A DNA stretch of 64,000 bases, from assembly GCF_030811855.1 (NCBI RefSeq), contig NZ_JAUSRN010000005.1, positions 186,001 through 250,000 on the forward strand, given 5' to 3'. Within the stretch, counting starts at the first letter, position 1; every line of letters begins with the position of its first letter. This DNA comes from Variovorax paradoxus. GTDB lineage: Bacteria > Pseudomonadota > Gammaproteobacteria > Burkholderiales > Burkholderiaceae_C. Under the pieces are notes generated by a model, which saw nothing but the letters and a program-made list of their open reading frames with translations, was not told the origin of the DNA and did not search any database. Made by a program: the position numbers and the translations under genes. Positions 17,245 through 25,284 of this stretch are shown in pieces.

Positions 17245-18295
17245 ACGCATTCCCATCGACATCTCGCGCTGCGCCAAGACCTATGCGGACGGCACGCGCG
17301 GCCTGTTGCCGACCGATCTGCACGTGGAGGCCGGCGAGGTGCTCGCACTGCTCGGCCCCTCGGGCTGCGGCAAGACCACGCTGCTGCGGCTGATCGCGGG
17401 ACTCGAAGCACCCGATGCCGGCAGCCGCATCGTGTTCGGCGGCCAGGACGTCACCGACCGGCCGGTGGAGCACCGCGGCGTGGGCATGGTGTTCCAGAGC
17501 TACGCGCTTTTTCCGCAGATGACGGTGGCGGCCAACATCGGCTATGGCCTGCGTATCCGCGGCGTGGCGCCGGAAGAAGAAAAGCGAGCGGTCGGCGAAC
17601 TGGTCGACCTGACGCGACTCGGCGGCCTGGAGAACAAGCGCCCCGCCGAGCTTTCGGGCGGCCAGCGGCAGCGCGTGGCGCTGGCGCGCGCCGTGGCCGT
17701 GCGTCCGCGCGTGCTGCTGCTGGACGAGCCCTTGGCCGCGCTCGACGCCAAGCTCAAGGAGTCGCTGCGCGACGAGCTCGCGGAGCTGCTGCGCCGGTTG
17801 CACATCACGGCCATCCACGTCACGCACGACCAGCAGGAGGCACTGGCCATTGCCGATCGGCTGGCGGTCATGAGCGCCGGGCGCATCGTGCAGATCGGCC
17901 GCGGCGAGGAGCTCTACCGCGCGCCGGCGCACCCCTTCGTGGCGGAGTTCCTGGGCCGGGTCAACCGGCTGGAGCGCAAGGCCGATGCCATCGCGCAAGG
18001 CGTTGTCCGACTTGGCGGCAGCACCCTGCCTTGCCCGCCTGCGTGGCAGAGCCATGCGATGCTCCTGGTCCGACCCGAAGACGTTGAAGTGTGCGCGCCG
18101 CGAGCAGACTGGGGCGCCGCCACGGTCGAACGCCGCACCTTCCTCGGCGACCGCGTGCAATTGCAGTTGCGCCTGCAAGACCAGCCCTTGCTGGTGGCCG
18201 ATGTGGGCCGCGACACGCCGTTCGGCCCGGGCGATCCGGTCGGGCTTCGCATCCAGCCCGACCGCCTGATGACGTCGCAGGAAACCAGCGTATGA
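17234..18295 (+). CDS. ABC transporter ATP-binding protein
   Basis: 353 residues. Walker A 'GPSGCGKTT', signature 'LSGGQRQR' and Walker B 'LLLDEPLAALDAKLK' are all intact, followed by a C-terminal regulatory OB-like (TOBE) domain, as in PotA/FbpC/PhnT-type ATPases. Energises uptake by the two permeases. The stop overlaps the phosphodiesterase start in an ATGA, so that enzyme is coupled to the transporter. Confidence 0.92.
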   Translation: MELERIPIDISRCAKTYADGTRGLLPTDLHVEAGEVLALLGPSGCGKTTLLRLIAGLEAPDAGSRIVFGGQDVTDRPVEHRGVGMVFQSYALFPQMTVAANIGYGLRIRGVAPEEEKRAVGELVDLTRLGGLENKRPAELSGGQRQRVALARAVAVRPRVLLLDEPLAALDAKLKESLRDELAELLRRLHITAIHVTHDQQEALAIADRLAVMSAGRIVQIGRGEELYRAPAHPFVAEFLGRVNRLERKADAIAQGVVRLGGSTLPCPPAWQSHAMLLVRPEDVEVCAPRADWGAATVERRTFLGDRVQLQLRLQDQPLLVADVGRDTPFGPGDPVGLRIQPDRLMTSQETSV

Positions 18296-19149
18296 CGACA
18301 ACGACTGAAGACAGCACCTTCCTGGTCCAGCTCACCGACCTGCACATCCGCGAGCCCGGCCGCTTGGCCTATGGCCGCATCGACACCGCGCCCTACCTGG
18401 AGCGCGCGGTCCAGTCGGTGCTGCGACTGCCGCAACGTCCGGACGCGGTCGTGATCACCGGTGACCTGAGCGACTTTGGCCGCGCCGCCGAATACGAGCA
18501 CCTGGCGCGCCTCTTGGAGCCGCTGACGATGCCCATCTATCTGATGCCCGGCAACCACGACGACCGCGACCAGCTGCGCCGCAGCTTTCCGGGCCACACC
18601 TACCTGGCGCCGGGCGTGGGCACGGTCGGATTCGTCCAGTATTCGGTTCGCGTGGGAGTGCTGCGCCTGCTGACGCTGGACACCTGCGTTCCGGGCCAGA
18701 GCCACGGCACTCTCTGCGACGAGCGCCTGGCCTGGCTCGAGCAACAGCTCGACGCCTGCCGCGGCGAACCCGTCGTCATCGCCATGCATCACCCGCCATT
18801 CCAGACGCTGATCGGCCACATGGACGAGATCGGCCTGCTTCAAGGCGCCGAGGCACTCGAAGCGCTGGTTGCCCAGCATCGCAACGTCGAGCGCGTGATC
18901 TGCGGCCACCTGCACCGGGCGATCGACGTGCGCTTTGGCGGCACCATCGCATCGACCTCGCCCGCCCCGGCGCACCAGGTCTGCCTGGACCTGTCGCCCA
19001 AGGCGCCTTCGGCCTGGACGCTGGAGCCGCCCGGCTTCAGGGTCCACGCCTGGTCCGCACAAAGCCGAAGACTTGTGACCCATTTAGCGGCTTCCGGCAC
19101 GTTCGAAGGCCCTTTTCCATTCCATGACAACGGCGCATTGATCGACTGA
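18292..19149 (+). CDS. GpdQ-like binuclear metallophosphodiesterase
   Basis: 285 residues, no signal peptide, so cytoplasmic. All metal ligands of the calcineurin-type GpdQ/3',5'-cAMP phosphodiesterase family are present: Asp16 and His18 ('DLHI'), Asp58 ('TGDLSD'), Asn88 ('GNHDD'), His166/167 ('MHHPPF'), His206 and His208 ('GHLHR'). Spacing matches D8/H10/D50/N80/H156/H195/H197 of Enterobacter GpdQ. Expected to hydrolyse glycerophosphodiesters, cyclic nucleotides or other phosphodiesters. Coupling by ATGA to the ABC ATPase implies that its substrate is what the transporter imports. The Na/Pi-type gene comes next. Confidence 0.88.
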   Translation: MTTTTEDSTFLVQLTDLHIREPGRLAYGRIDTAPYLERAVQSVLRLPQRPDAVVITGDLSDFGRAAEYEHLARLLEPLTMPIYLMPGNHDDRDQLRRSFPGHTYLAPGVGTVGFVQYSVRVGVLRLLTLDTCVPGQSHGTLCDERLAWLEQQLDACRGEPVVIAMHHPPFQTLIGHMDEIGLLQGAEALEALVAQHRNVERVICGHLHRAIDVRFGGTIASTSPAPAHQVCLDLSPKAPSAWTLEPPGFRVHAWSAQSRRLVTHLAASGTFEGPFPFHDNGALID

Positions 19150-19213
19150 GCCCATACATGTGGAAAATGGGGTCGAAAACGAAGCGAAACGAAAAGGACA
19201 GAAACCGCCCCCC

Positions 19214-20875
19214 ATGAAGCATCTCCTGAACCTGCTGGCCGCCGTTGCATTGCTGGTGTGGGGCACGCACCTCGTGCGCACGGGCGTGCTGCGCGTGTTC
19301 GGCGCCAACCTGCGCAAGATCCTGGTGCAGAGCATGCGCAACCGGTTCACGGCCGCGCTCTCGGGCATCGGCGTCACGGCCCTGGTGCAGTCGAGCACCG
19401 CTACCTCGCTGATGACATCCTCCTTCGTGGGGCAGGGGCTGGTCACGCTGCCGGCGGCGCTGGCGGTGATGCGGGGGGCCGATGTGGGCACCGCCCTCAT
19501 TGCGGTGCTGTTCTCGGCCGACCTGTCCTGGCTTTCGCCGATGTTCATCTTCGTGGGCGTGGTGCTGTTCATTTCGCGCTCTGCAAGCGTGGCGGGGCGG
19601 GTGGGCCGGGTGCTCATCGGCCTGGGGCTGATGCTGCTGGCCTTGCAACTGGTGGTGGAGGCCACCGAACCCCTGTTCTCTGCGCCGGCCATGCGTACCT
19701 TGCTGGCCTCGCTCACCAGCGACGTGCTGCTCGAAATCACCATCGGCGCCGCGCTCGCGATCGCGGCGTACTCGAGCCTGGCCGTGGTGCTGCTGGTGGC
19801 GGCCATGGCCAGCTCCAACGTGGTGCCGCTGGACGTCGCGCTCGGCCTGGTGCTGGGCGCCAACCTCGGGAGCGGCCTGCTGGCGGTGCTCACCACGGCC
19901 AAGTCAGCCGTGTCGGTGCGGCAGGTCACGGTAGGCAACCTGCTTTTCAAGGCATTGGGGGTTGCCATCGTCACGCCATTCGTCGGGCTCTGGCTGCGCT
20001 ATGTACAGCCGCACGTGCCGAATGCAACCCATGGGGTGGTGCTGTTCCACCTGGCGTTCAACGTGGTCATTAGCGTGGGCTTCATCGGCCTCACGCAATG
20101 GGTGGCCAAGCTGGTCACCCGGATGCTGCCGGTGCCGCTGCAGCCGGCCACGTCCACGCGGCCGCACCATCTCGATCCGTCGGCGCTCTCGACCCCGTCG
20201 CTCGCCATTTCGAACGCCGCGCGCGAGGCGCTGCACCAGGCCGACGTGGTGGAGACCATGCTCATCGGGACGCTCGACGTGATCCGCCACAACGACCTGC
20301 GCCTGTCGCAGGAGCTGCGGCAGCTCGACGACACGGTCGACGAGCTCTACTCGGCCATCAAGTACTACATGACGCGCATCTCGCGCGAGGCGTTGGGCGA
20401 GGAAGAAAGCCGGCGCTGGACCGACATCATCAGCTTCACCATCAACATGGAGCAGATTGGCGACATCATCGAGCGCGTGATCATCGACATCGAGGACAAG
20501 AAGATCAAGCCGCAGCGCAATTTCTCTGAAGCAGGCATGGCGGAAATCGTCGAACTGCATGGGCGCCTGGTCGCCAACCTGCGGCTGAGCATGAGCGTCT
20601 TCCTCAACGGCAACGTGCGCGATGCGCAAAAGCTGCTGCAAGAGAAGGCCCGCTTCCGCGACCTCGAACGGGCCTACGCCACCACCCACCTCGATCGGCT
20701 TTCCGACCGCACCACGCTCAGCATCGAGACCAGTTCGCTGCACATCGACCTGATCAGCGACCTCAAGCGGATCAATTCGCACATCTGCTCCATCGCCTAC
20801 CCCATCCTCGAATCGGCGGGCGCACTGGCGCCGAGTCGGCTGCGCGAATCGCGGCTCGGGAAAATCGAAGGCTGA
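19214..20875 (+). CDS. Na+/phosphate cotransporter-like protein with PhoU-like domain
   Basis: 553 residues. The N-terminal half is hydrophobic, with the Na_Pi_cotrans signature 'ALVQSSTATSLM'; the second repeat ('AMASSNVVPLDVALGLVLG') lacks the Gln of the QSS motif. From about residue 330 a soluble helical region resembles PhoU ('EALHQADVVETMLIGTLDVI', 'INMEQIGDIIERV'). Likely a membrane phosphate carrier or efflux system. The start at 19214 gives a clean first helix ('MKHLLNLLAAVALLVWG'); a GTG at 19160 in frame would add 18 polar residues. It lies 64 bp after the phosphodiesterase, consistent with handling released phosphate. Confidence 0.87.
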   Translation: MKHLLNLLAAVALLVWGTHLVRTGVLRVFGANLRKILVQSMRNRFTAALSGIGVTALVQSSTATSLMTSSFVGQGLVTLPAALAVMRGADVGTALIAVLFSADLSWLSPMFIFVGVVLFISRSASVAGRVGRVLIGLGLMLLALQLVVEATEPLFSAPAMRTLLASLTSDVLLEITIGAALAIAAYSSLAVVLLVAAMASSNVVPLDVALGLVLGANLGSGLLAVLTTAKSAVSVRQVTVGNLLFKALGVAIVTPFVGLWLRYVQPHVPNATHGVVLFHLAFNVVISVGFIGLTQWVAKLVTRMLPVPLQPATSTRPHHLDPSALSTPSLAISNAAREALHQADVVETMLIGTLDVIRHNDLRLSQELRQLDDTVDELYSAIKYYMTRISREALGEEESRRWTDIISFTINMEQIGDIIERVIIDIEDKKIKPQRNFSEAGMAEIVELHGRLVANLRLSMSVFLNGNVRDAQKLLQEKARFRDLERAYATTHLDRLSDRTTLSIETSSLHIDLISDLKRINSHICSIAYPILESAGALAPSRLRESRLGKIEG

Positions 20876-20920
20876 TTCTTCCAATGGCCGCGGGCGAGGG
20901 GCCTGCGCCGCGCTCTGCCC

Positions 20921-21328
20921 TCAGAGCGGCGAAGGGGACGACGCCACGAACTGCTCCTGCCGGCGGAGCAGGCAGAAGTCGATCAGGTCGTCGATTTCGG
21001 TGGCCTTGTCGAATACCGCATCCGCGCCCAGCTGCATGCACTTGCGGCGCGTCTCGGGCGTCAGGTGGTTGCTGAGCACCACCATCTTCTGCGTAGGCTC
21101 GCGGTTGCGGCAGGCTTCGAGCACGCTGAAGCCCGTGCCGTCCTTCAGGAACAGGTCGACCACGGCCAGGTCCCACTGAGACAGGTTGCTGGTGAGCCAG
21201 CGTATGCCTTCGAGTTCCGATTCCGCCTGGCCTACGGGATCGACCCGACCCACTTCGCGCAATGTGCTGGCCAAGGCCTCTCGGATGGTGGGGTTGTCCT
21301 CGACGATGAAGGTTCTGACAGTGTCCAT
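20921..21328 (-). CDS. Stand-alone response-regulator receiver protein
   Basis: 135 residues comprising one CheY-like receiver domain and nothing else: acidic pair Glu10/Asp11, phospho-acceptor Asp58 in 'VVDLFLKDGTGF', conserved Ser in 'VVLSNH' (where Thr/Ser is expected) and Lys in 'VFDKATE'. There is no DNA-binding output and no kinase gene nearby, so it is an orphan single-domain regulator whose partner must be encoded elsewhere. It converges with the Na/Pi-like gene. Confidence 0.9.
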   Translation of the reverse strand: MDTVRTFIVEDNPTIREALASTLREVGRVDPVGQAESELEGIRWLTSNLSQWDLAVVDLFLKDGTGFSVLEACRNREPTQKMVVLSNHLTPETRRKCMQLGADAVFDKATEIDDLIDFCLLRRQEQFVASSPSPL

Positions 21329-21453
21329 GGCGCCGGCCTTCCCGAACTTTGTTGAAGGCTACAAAGTGCGCTTTGTGCAAGACGAAGGCATGACACCCCA
21401 GCAAGGGTAGGACAAGGCTGGCCCGCCGCCGGGGCATGCCAGCCTTGCACGGC

Positions 21454-22440
21454 TCAGAGCGTGAGGATGGTGCAGCCGGTGGTCTTCCGCGCTTCCAGGT
21501 CGCGGTGCGCCTGTTGAACGTCGGCCAATGCATAGCGCTGGTCGATCGGTATTTTCACGGCACCGCTCTGCACCACGGCAAACAGGTCGTCGGCCATGGC
21601 CTGAGTGCTTTCGCGGGTGGCGATGTGCGTGAACAGCGTGGGCCGCGTCACATAGAGGGAGCCCTTGGAGGCCAGCGTGCCGAGGCTGATCGGCGGCACC
21701 GGGCCTGAGCCGTTTCCGAACACCGCCAGAAGGCCGAACGGGCGCAGGCACTCGATGGAGCCTTCCCAGGTGTCCTTGCCCACCGAGTCGTAGGCCACCT
21801 TCACGCCCTTGCCGCCGGTGATCTCCTTCACGCGGGCCGCGAAGTTTTCGGTGCTGTAGTTGATGGCATGCGCCGCGCCGTACTCGAGCGCGAGCTTGCA
21901 CTTGGCGTCGCTGCCCGCGGTGCCGATCAGCTGCAGGCCCAGCGCCTTGGCCCATTGGCAGGCGATCAGCCCAACGCCGCCGGCGGCGGCATGAAAGAGG
22001 ATGAAGTCGCCGGGCTGCAGGCCTTCCACCGGCAGCGTCTTCTTCAGCAGGTATTGCGTGGTCAGGCCCTTTAGCATCATGGCCGCGCCGGTCTCGAAGG
22101 AGATGGCGTCGGGCAGCTTGCACACATTCTTGGCCGGCATCACGCGCAGCTCGCTGTAGGCGCCGGGCGGCTGGCTGGCGTAGGCGGCGCGGTCGCCGGC
22201 CTTGAGGTGCGCCACGCCTTCGCCCACGGCCTCCACCACGCCCGAGGCCTCCATGCCCAACTGCAGCGGCATCTGGAACGGATAGAGCCCGCTGCGCTGG
22301 TAGGTGTCGATGAAATTCAGGCCCACGGCCTTGTGGCGGATGCGTATTTCGCCGGGAGCGGGCTCGCCGACCTCCACGTCGACGATCTTCAGTTCTTCGG
22401 GACCGCCGTGGCGGTCGATACGGACGGCTTGGCTCATCAT
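21454..22440 (-). CDS. NADPH:quinone oxidoreductase (zinc-free MDR family)
   Basis: 328 residues from the ATG pair at 22440/22437; GGAG lies 9 nt before the first. Medium-chain reductase fold with 'HKAVGLNFIDTYQRSGLYP' and NADPH loop 'HAAAGGVGLIACQWAKALG', as in QorA. The Cys/His ligands for zinc found in alcohol dehydrogenases are absent. It would reduce quinones or similar carbonyl/enone compounds in the cytoplasm. An open frame continuing upstream to 22665 is not supported by content. Divergent from the EamA gene at 22541. Confidence 0.92.
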   Translation of the reverse strand: MMSQAVRIDRHGGPEELKIVDVEVGEPAPGEIRIRHKAVGLNFIDTYQRSGLYPFQMPLQLGMEASGVVEAVGEGVAHLKAGDRAAYASQPPGAYSELRVMPAKNVCKLPDAISFETGAAMMLKGLTTQYLLKKTLPVEGLQPGDFILFHAAAGGVGLIACQWAKALGLQLIGTAGSDAKCKLALEYGAAHAINYSTENFAARVKEITGGKGVKVAYDSVGKDTWEGSIECLRPFGLLAVFGNGSGPVPPISLGTLASKGSLYVTRPTLFTHIATRESTQAMADDLFAVVQSGAVKIPIDQRYALADVQQAHRDLEARKTTGCTILTL

Positions 22441-22540
22441 CTTTGCAGTCTCCAGGCACACGGAAAAAAGAAGAAGCGCATCCTGCCACGTTTGCCCTTG
22501 CCGCGGCGGCAGGGGGGAATGCCCGGTAGAGTCGGCGCCC

Positions 22541-23452
22541 ATGCAGACACAGCAGCAGCAGCGCCTCACACCTTCCACCGTCTTCCTGCTCACCGTGCCG
22601 CCGCTGCTGTGGGCCGGCAATGCCGTGGTCGGACGCCTGGTGCGCGACCTCGTGTCGCCACTCACGCTGAACTTCGTGCGCTGGGTGATTGCCTTCGCGC
22701 TGCTGCTGCCGCTCGCATGGCCGGTGCTGCGGCCGACCAGCCCCTTGTGGACGCACTGGAAGCGCTACGCCGTGCTGGGGCTGCTCGGTATCGGCTGCTA
22801 CAACGCGTTTCAATATCTTGCGCTGCAGACCTCCACGCCGATCAACGTCACGCTGGTGGGCTCCAGCCTGCCGCTGTGGATGCTGGCCACCGGCGCCGTC
22901 TTCTTCGGTGCCCGCGTCAGCGCGCGCGAGATCGGCGGGTCGCTTCTCTCGATGCTGGGCGTGCTGCTGGTGCTGAGCCGCGGCGAATGGCGGCAACTGC
23001 TCGGCCTGCGGCTGGTGCCGGGCGACCTCTACATGATCCTGGGCACCATCGCATGGGCCTTCTACAGCTGGATACTGGCGCGCACGCGCGAGCCGCAGGA
23101 CGTGCGGCAGGATTGGGCCGCGTTTTTGATGGCGCAGCTGGTGTTCGGCCTCGCGTGGTCGGGCGTGTTCGCGGCCGGCGAATGGACGCTGACCGACGCC
23201 CACATCGTGCCCGGCTGGCCGCTGTTCGCGGCGCTGGCCTTCATCGGCATCGGCCCCGCGGTGCTCGCCTACCGCTGCTGGGGCAGCGGCGTGCAGCATG
23301 CGGGGCCGCAGGCGGCGAGCTTCTTCATGAACCTCACGCCGCTGTTCGCCGCGCTCTTGTCCGCGGCCTTTCTGCGGGAACCGCCGCAGTGGTACCACGG
23401 CGCGGCCTTCGCGCTCATCGTCGGCGGGATCGTGGTGTCTTCACGGCGCTGA
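22541..23452 (+). CDS. EamA-family DMT transporter
   Basis: 303 residues with about ten membrane helices formed by two EamA repeats ('PPLLWAGNAVVGRLVRD' opens the first, 'GDLYMILGTIAWAFYSWIL' the second). An inner-membrane exporter or importer of small metabolites; the substrate cannot be read from sequence. Start at the ATG 22541 in front of a Gln-rich leader; no clear ribosome binding site. Convergent with the SDR gene 38 bp away. Confidence 0.88.
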   Translation: MQTQQQQRLTPSTVFLLTVPPLLWAGNAVVGRLVRDLVSPLTLNFVRWVIAFALLLPLAWPVLRPTSPLWTHWKRYAVLGLLGIGCYNAFQYLALQTSTPINVTLVGSSLPLWMLATGAVFFGARVSAREIGGSLLSMLGVLLVLSRGEWRQLLGLRLVPGDLYMILGTIAWAFYSWILARTREPQDVRQDWAAFLMAQLVFGLAWSGVFAAGEWTLTDAHIVPGWPLFAALAFIGIGPAVLAYRCWGSGVQHAGPQAASFFMNLTPLFAALLSAAFLREPPQWYHGAAFALIVGGIVVSSRR

Positions 23453-23490
23453 CCAACAACGCCCCGTTTGAAGCGAAGACTGGGGCGAGC

Positions 23491-24285
23491 TCAGTACGTG
23501 CCTGGGTAGGCGCCGCCGTCGGCGAGCACGTTCTGCCCGGTCATGTAGCCCGCCTGAATGCTGCAGAGAAACGCGCAGATGGCGCCAAACTCGGCCGGCG
23601 TGCCGAAGCGCCTGGCGGGAATGTTCTTCTTGCGGGCTTCCCACACAGTGTCGAAATCCTGGCCGGTCTTCTGGGCCGCGCCGGCCATCGTGCCCTTGAG
23701 GCGGTCCGTGTCGAAGGAGCCAGGCAGCAGGTTGTTGATGGTCACGCCTTGCGCCGCAATGGGCGTGCGCGCCACGCCGGCCACGAAGCCGGTCAGACCG
23801 CTGCGCGCGCCGTTGGAGAGGCCGAGGATGTCGATCGGCGACTTCACCGAGCTCGACGTGATGTTGACGATGCGCCCGAAGCCCCGCTTGGCCATGCCGT
23901 CGACCGTGGCCTTGATCAGCTCGATGGGCGTGAGCATGTTGGCATCGACGGCCTTGATCCAGGCCTCGCGGTCCCAGTTGCGAAAATCGCCGGGTGGCGG
24001 ACCGCCGGCGTTGGTGACGACGATGTCGAAGTCATGGCCCAGTGCGAACACCGCGGCGCGGCCGGCCTCGGTGGTGATGTCCGCGGCCACGTGCTTGACG
24101 AAAGGCGTTGGCGAACCGGCGGCCGCGGCGGCCAGCTTCTTTGCCGCCGCTTCCAGCGCCTCGGCGCCGCGCGCCACGATCACCACGTTCACGCCTTCGC
24201 GCACCAGCGCTTCGGCGCAGCCGTAGCCCAATCCCTTGCTCGCGCCGCACACCAGCGCGGTCTTGCCTGCAATGCCCAGATCCAT
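23491..24285 (-). CDS. SDR-family protein lacking the YxxxK catalytic motif
   Basis: 264 residues with the Rossmann SDR fold: cofactor loop 'CGASKGLG', 'NAGG' motif, Ser in 'NITSSS'. Where FabG-type enzymes have Y-x-x-x-K this protein has 'LGLSNGARSG', so Tyr is Leu and Lys is Ala, with Arg next to it. It belongs to a divergent FabG-like subgroup often annotated as 3-oxoacyl reductase. Either another residue does the chemistry or it is not a reductase. AGGAG lies 9 nt before the ATG. The EamA gene ends 27 bp upstream, possibly in the same transcript. Confidence 0.85.
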   Translation of the reverse strand: MDLGIAGKTALVCGASKGLGYGCAEALVREGVNVVIVARGAEALEAAAKKLAAAAAGSPTPFVKHVAADITTEAGRAAVFALGHDFDIVVTNAGGPPPGDFRNWDREAWIKAVDANMLTPIELIKATVDGMAKRGFGRIVNITSSSVKSPIDILGLSNGARSGLTGFVAGVARTPIAAQGVTINNLLPGSFDTDRLKGTMAGAAQKTGQDFDTVWEARKKNIPARRFGTPAEFGAICAFLCSIQAGYMTGQNVLADGGAYPGTY

Positions 24286-24312
24286 TTTTGTTGCTCCTGA
24301 TCTGCAGGGGCG

Positions 24313-25263
24313 CTAGCGCCCCGTGCGGGTGAAAACGAAGATGCCCGCAATCACGAGCACCGTGCCGGCCGCGATCCACGCGGTGAACGGCTCGCCAAGT
24401 ATGACCACGCCCATGAGAATGGTCGACAGCGGCCCGATCATGCCGGTTTGCGCAGCCATGGCGGGACCGATGCGCTCGATGGCCATCATGACCATCAGGA
24501 CAGGCACCGCCGTGCACAGCGTGGCGTTGAGCACCGACAGCCAGATGACCTCGGGCGCCACCTGCATGGCAACACTCATCGGCCGCGTGAGCACGAACTG
24601 CAGGATGCACAGCACGCAGGCCACGGTGGTGGCCAGCCCCACGAGCCGCAGCGACCCCAGGCGCTTGACGAATTCGCCGCTGTAGACGAGATAGCCCGCA
24701 TAGCTCACCGCGCTCAGGAACACCAGGAACGCGCCCCAGGCTGCCGCTCCGCCGCCCTTGCCGCCGCTGCCGATCCAGAGCTCGTGTCCGAACACCAGCA
24801 GCACGCCGGCATAGCTCACGATCATGCCCAGCACCTGCGGCCGCGTGGCGCGCCGCCGGTACAGCAGCCAGCCGAACAGCAGCACCAATGTCGGGTTGAG
24901 ATAGAGGATCAGCCGCTCGAAGCTGGCCGAGATGTAGGCGAGCCCCGCAAAATCGAGAAAGCTTGCAAGGTAGTAGCCCGAGAAGCCGAGCCCGACTACG
25001 CCAAGCCAGTCGCGGAAGGTGAGCGCAGGCTTGCCGCGTCCGGCCCACCACGCCATGAGCGCGAACAGCGGCAGCGCGAACAGCATGCGCAGCATGATCA
25101 GCGTGATCGCATCCACGCCATAGCGGTAGGCCAGCTTGACGATGATCGCCTTGCCGCTGAACGCGATCGCGCCCAATGAGGCGAGGACGAGGCCGGCCCC
25201 GATGCTCTTTTTTGCGCTGCTTGCGGAAAAGGGGATGCCGGTCTGCACGGCGGACTTGGTCAT
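24313..25263 (-). CDS. EamA-family DMT transporter
   Basis: 316 residues, two EamA repeats and about ten helices ('GLVLASLGAIAFSGKAIIVK' opens the first). Inner-membrane carrier of unknown substrate. It lies 21 bp downstream of the gamma-glutamyltransferase gene in the same direction, so it may move amino acids, peptides or related products; that link is inference. Confidence 0.88.
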   Translation of the reverse strand: MTKSAVQTGIPFSASSAKKSIGAGLVLASLGAIAFSGKAIIVKLAYRYGVDAITLIMLRMLFALPLFALMAWWAGRGKPALTFRDWLGVVGLGFSGYYLASFLDFAGLAYISASFERLILYLNPTLVLLFGWLLYRRRATRPQVLGMIVSYAGVLLVFGHELWIGSGGKGGGAAAWGAFLVFLSAVSYAGYLVYSGEFVKRLGSLRLVGLATTVACVLCILQFVLTRPMSVAMQVAPEVIWLSVLNATLCTAVPVLMVMMAIERIGPAMAAQTGMIGPLSTILMGVVILGEPFTAWIAAGTVLVIAGIFVFTRTGR

Positions 25264-25284
25264 CCCTCGATCATCGCTCGGCCG

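Noticed and set aside
23453..23490. Possible terminator between the converging EamA and SDR genes
   Set aside because: Only a 5-bp GCCCC/GGGGC stem with a 16-nt loop and no T tract on either strand.
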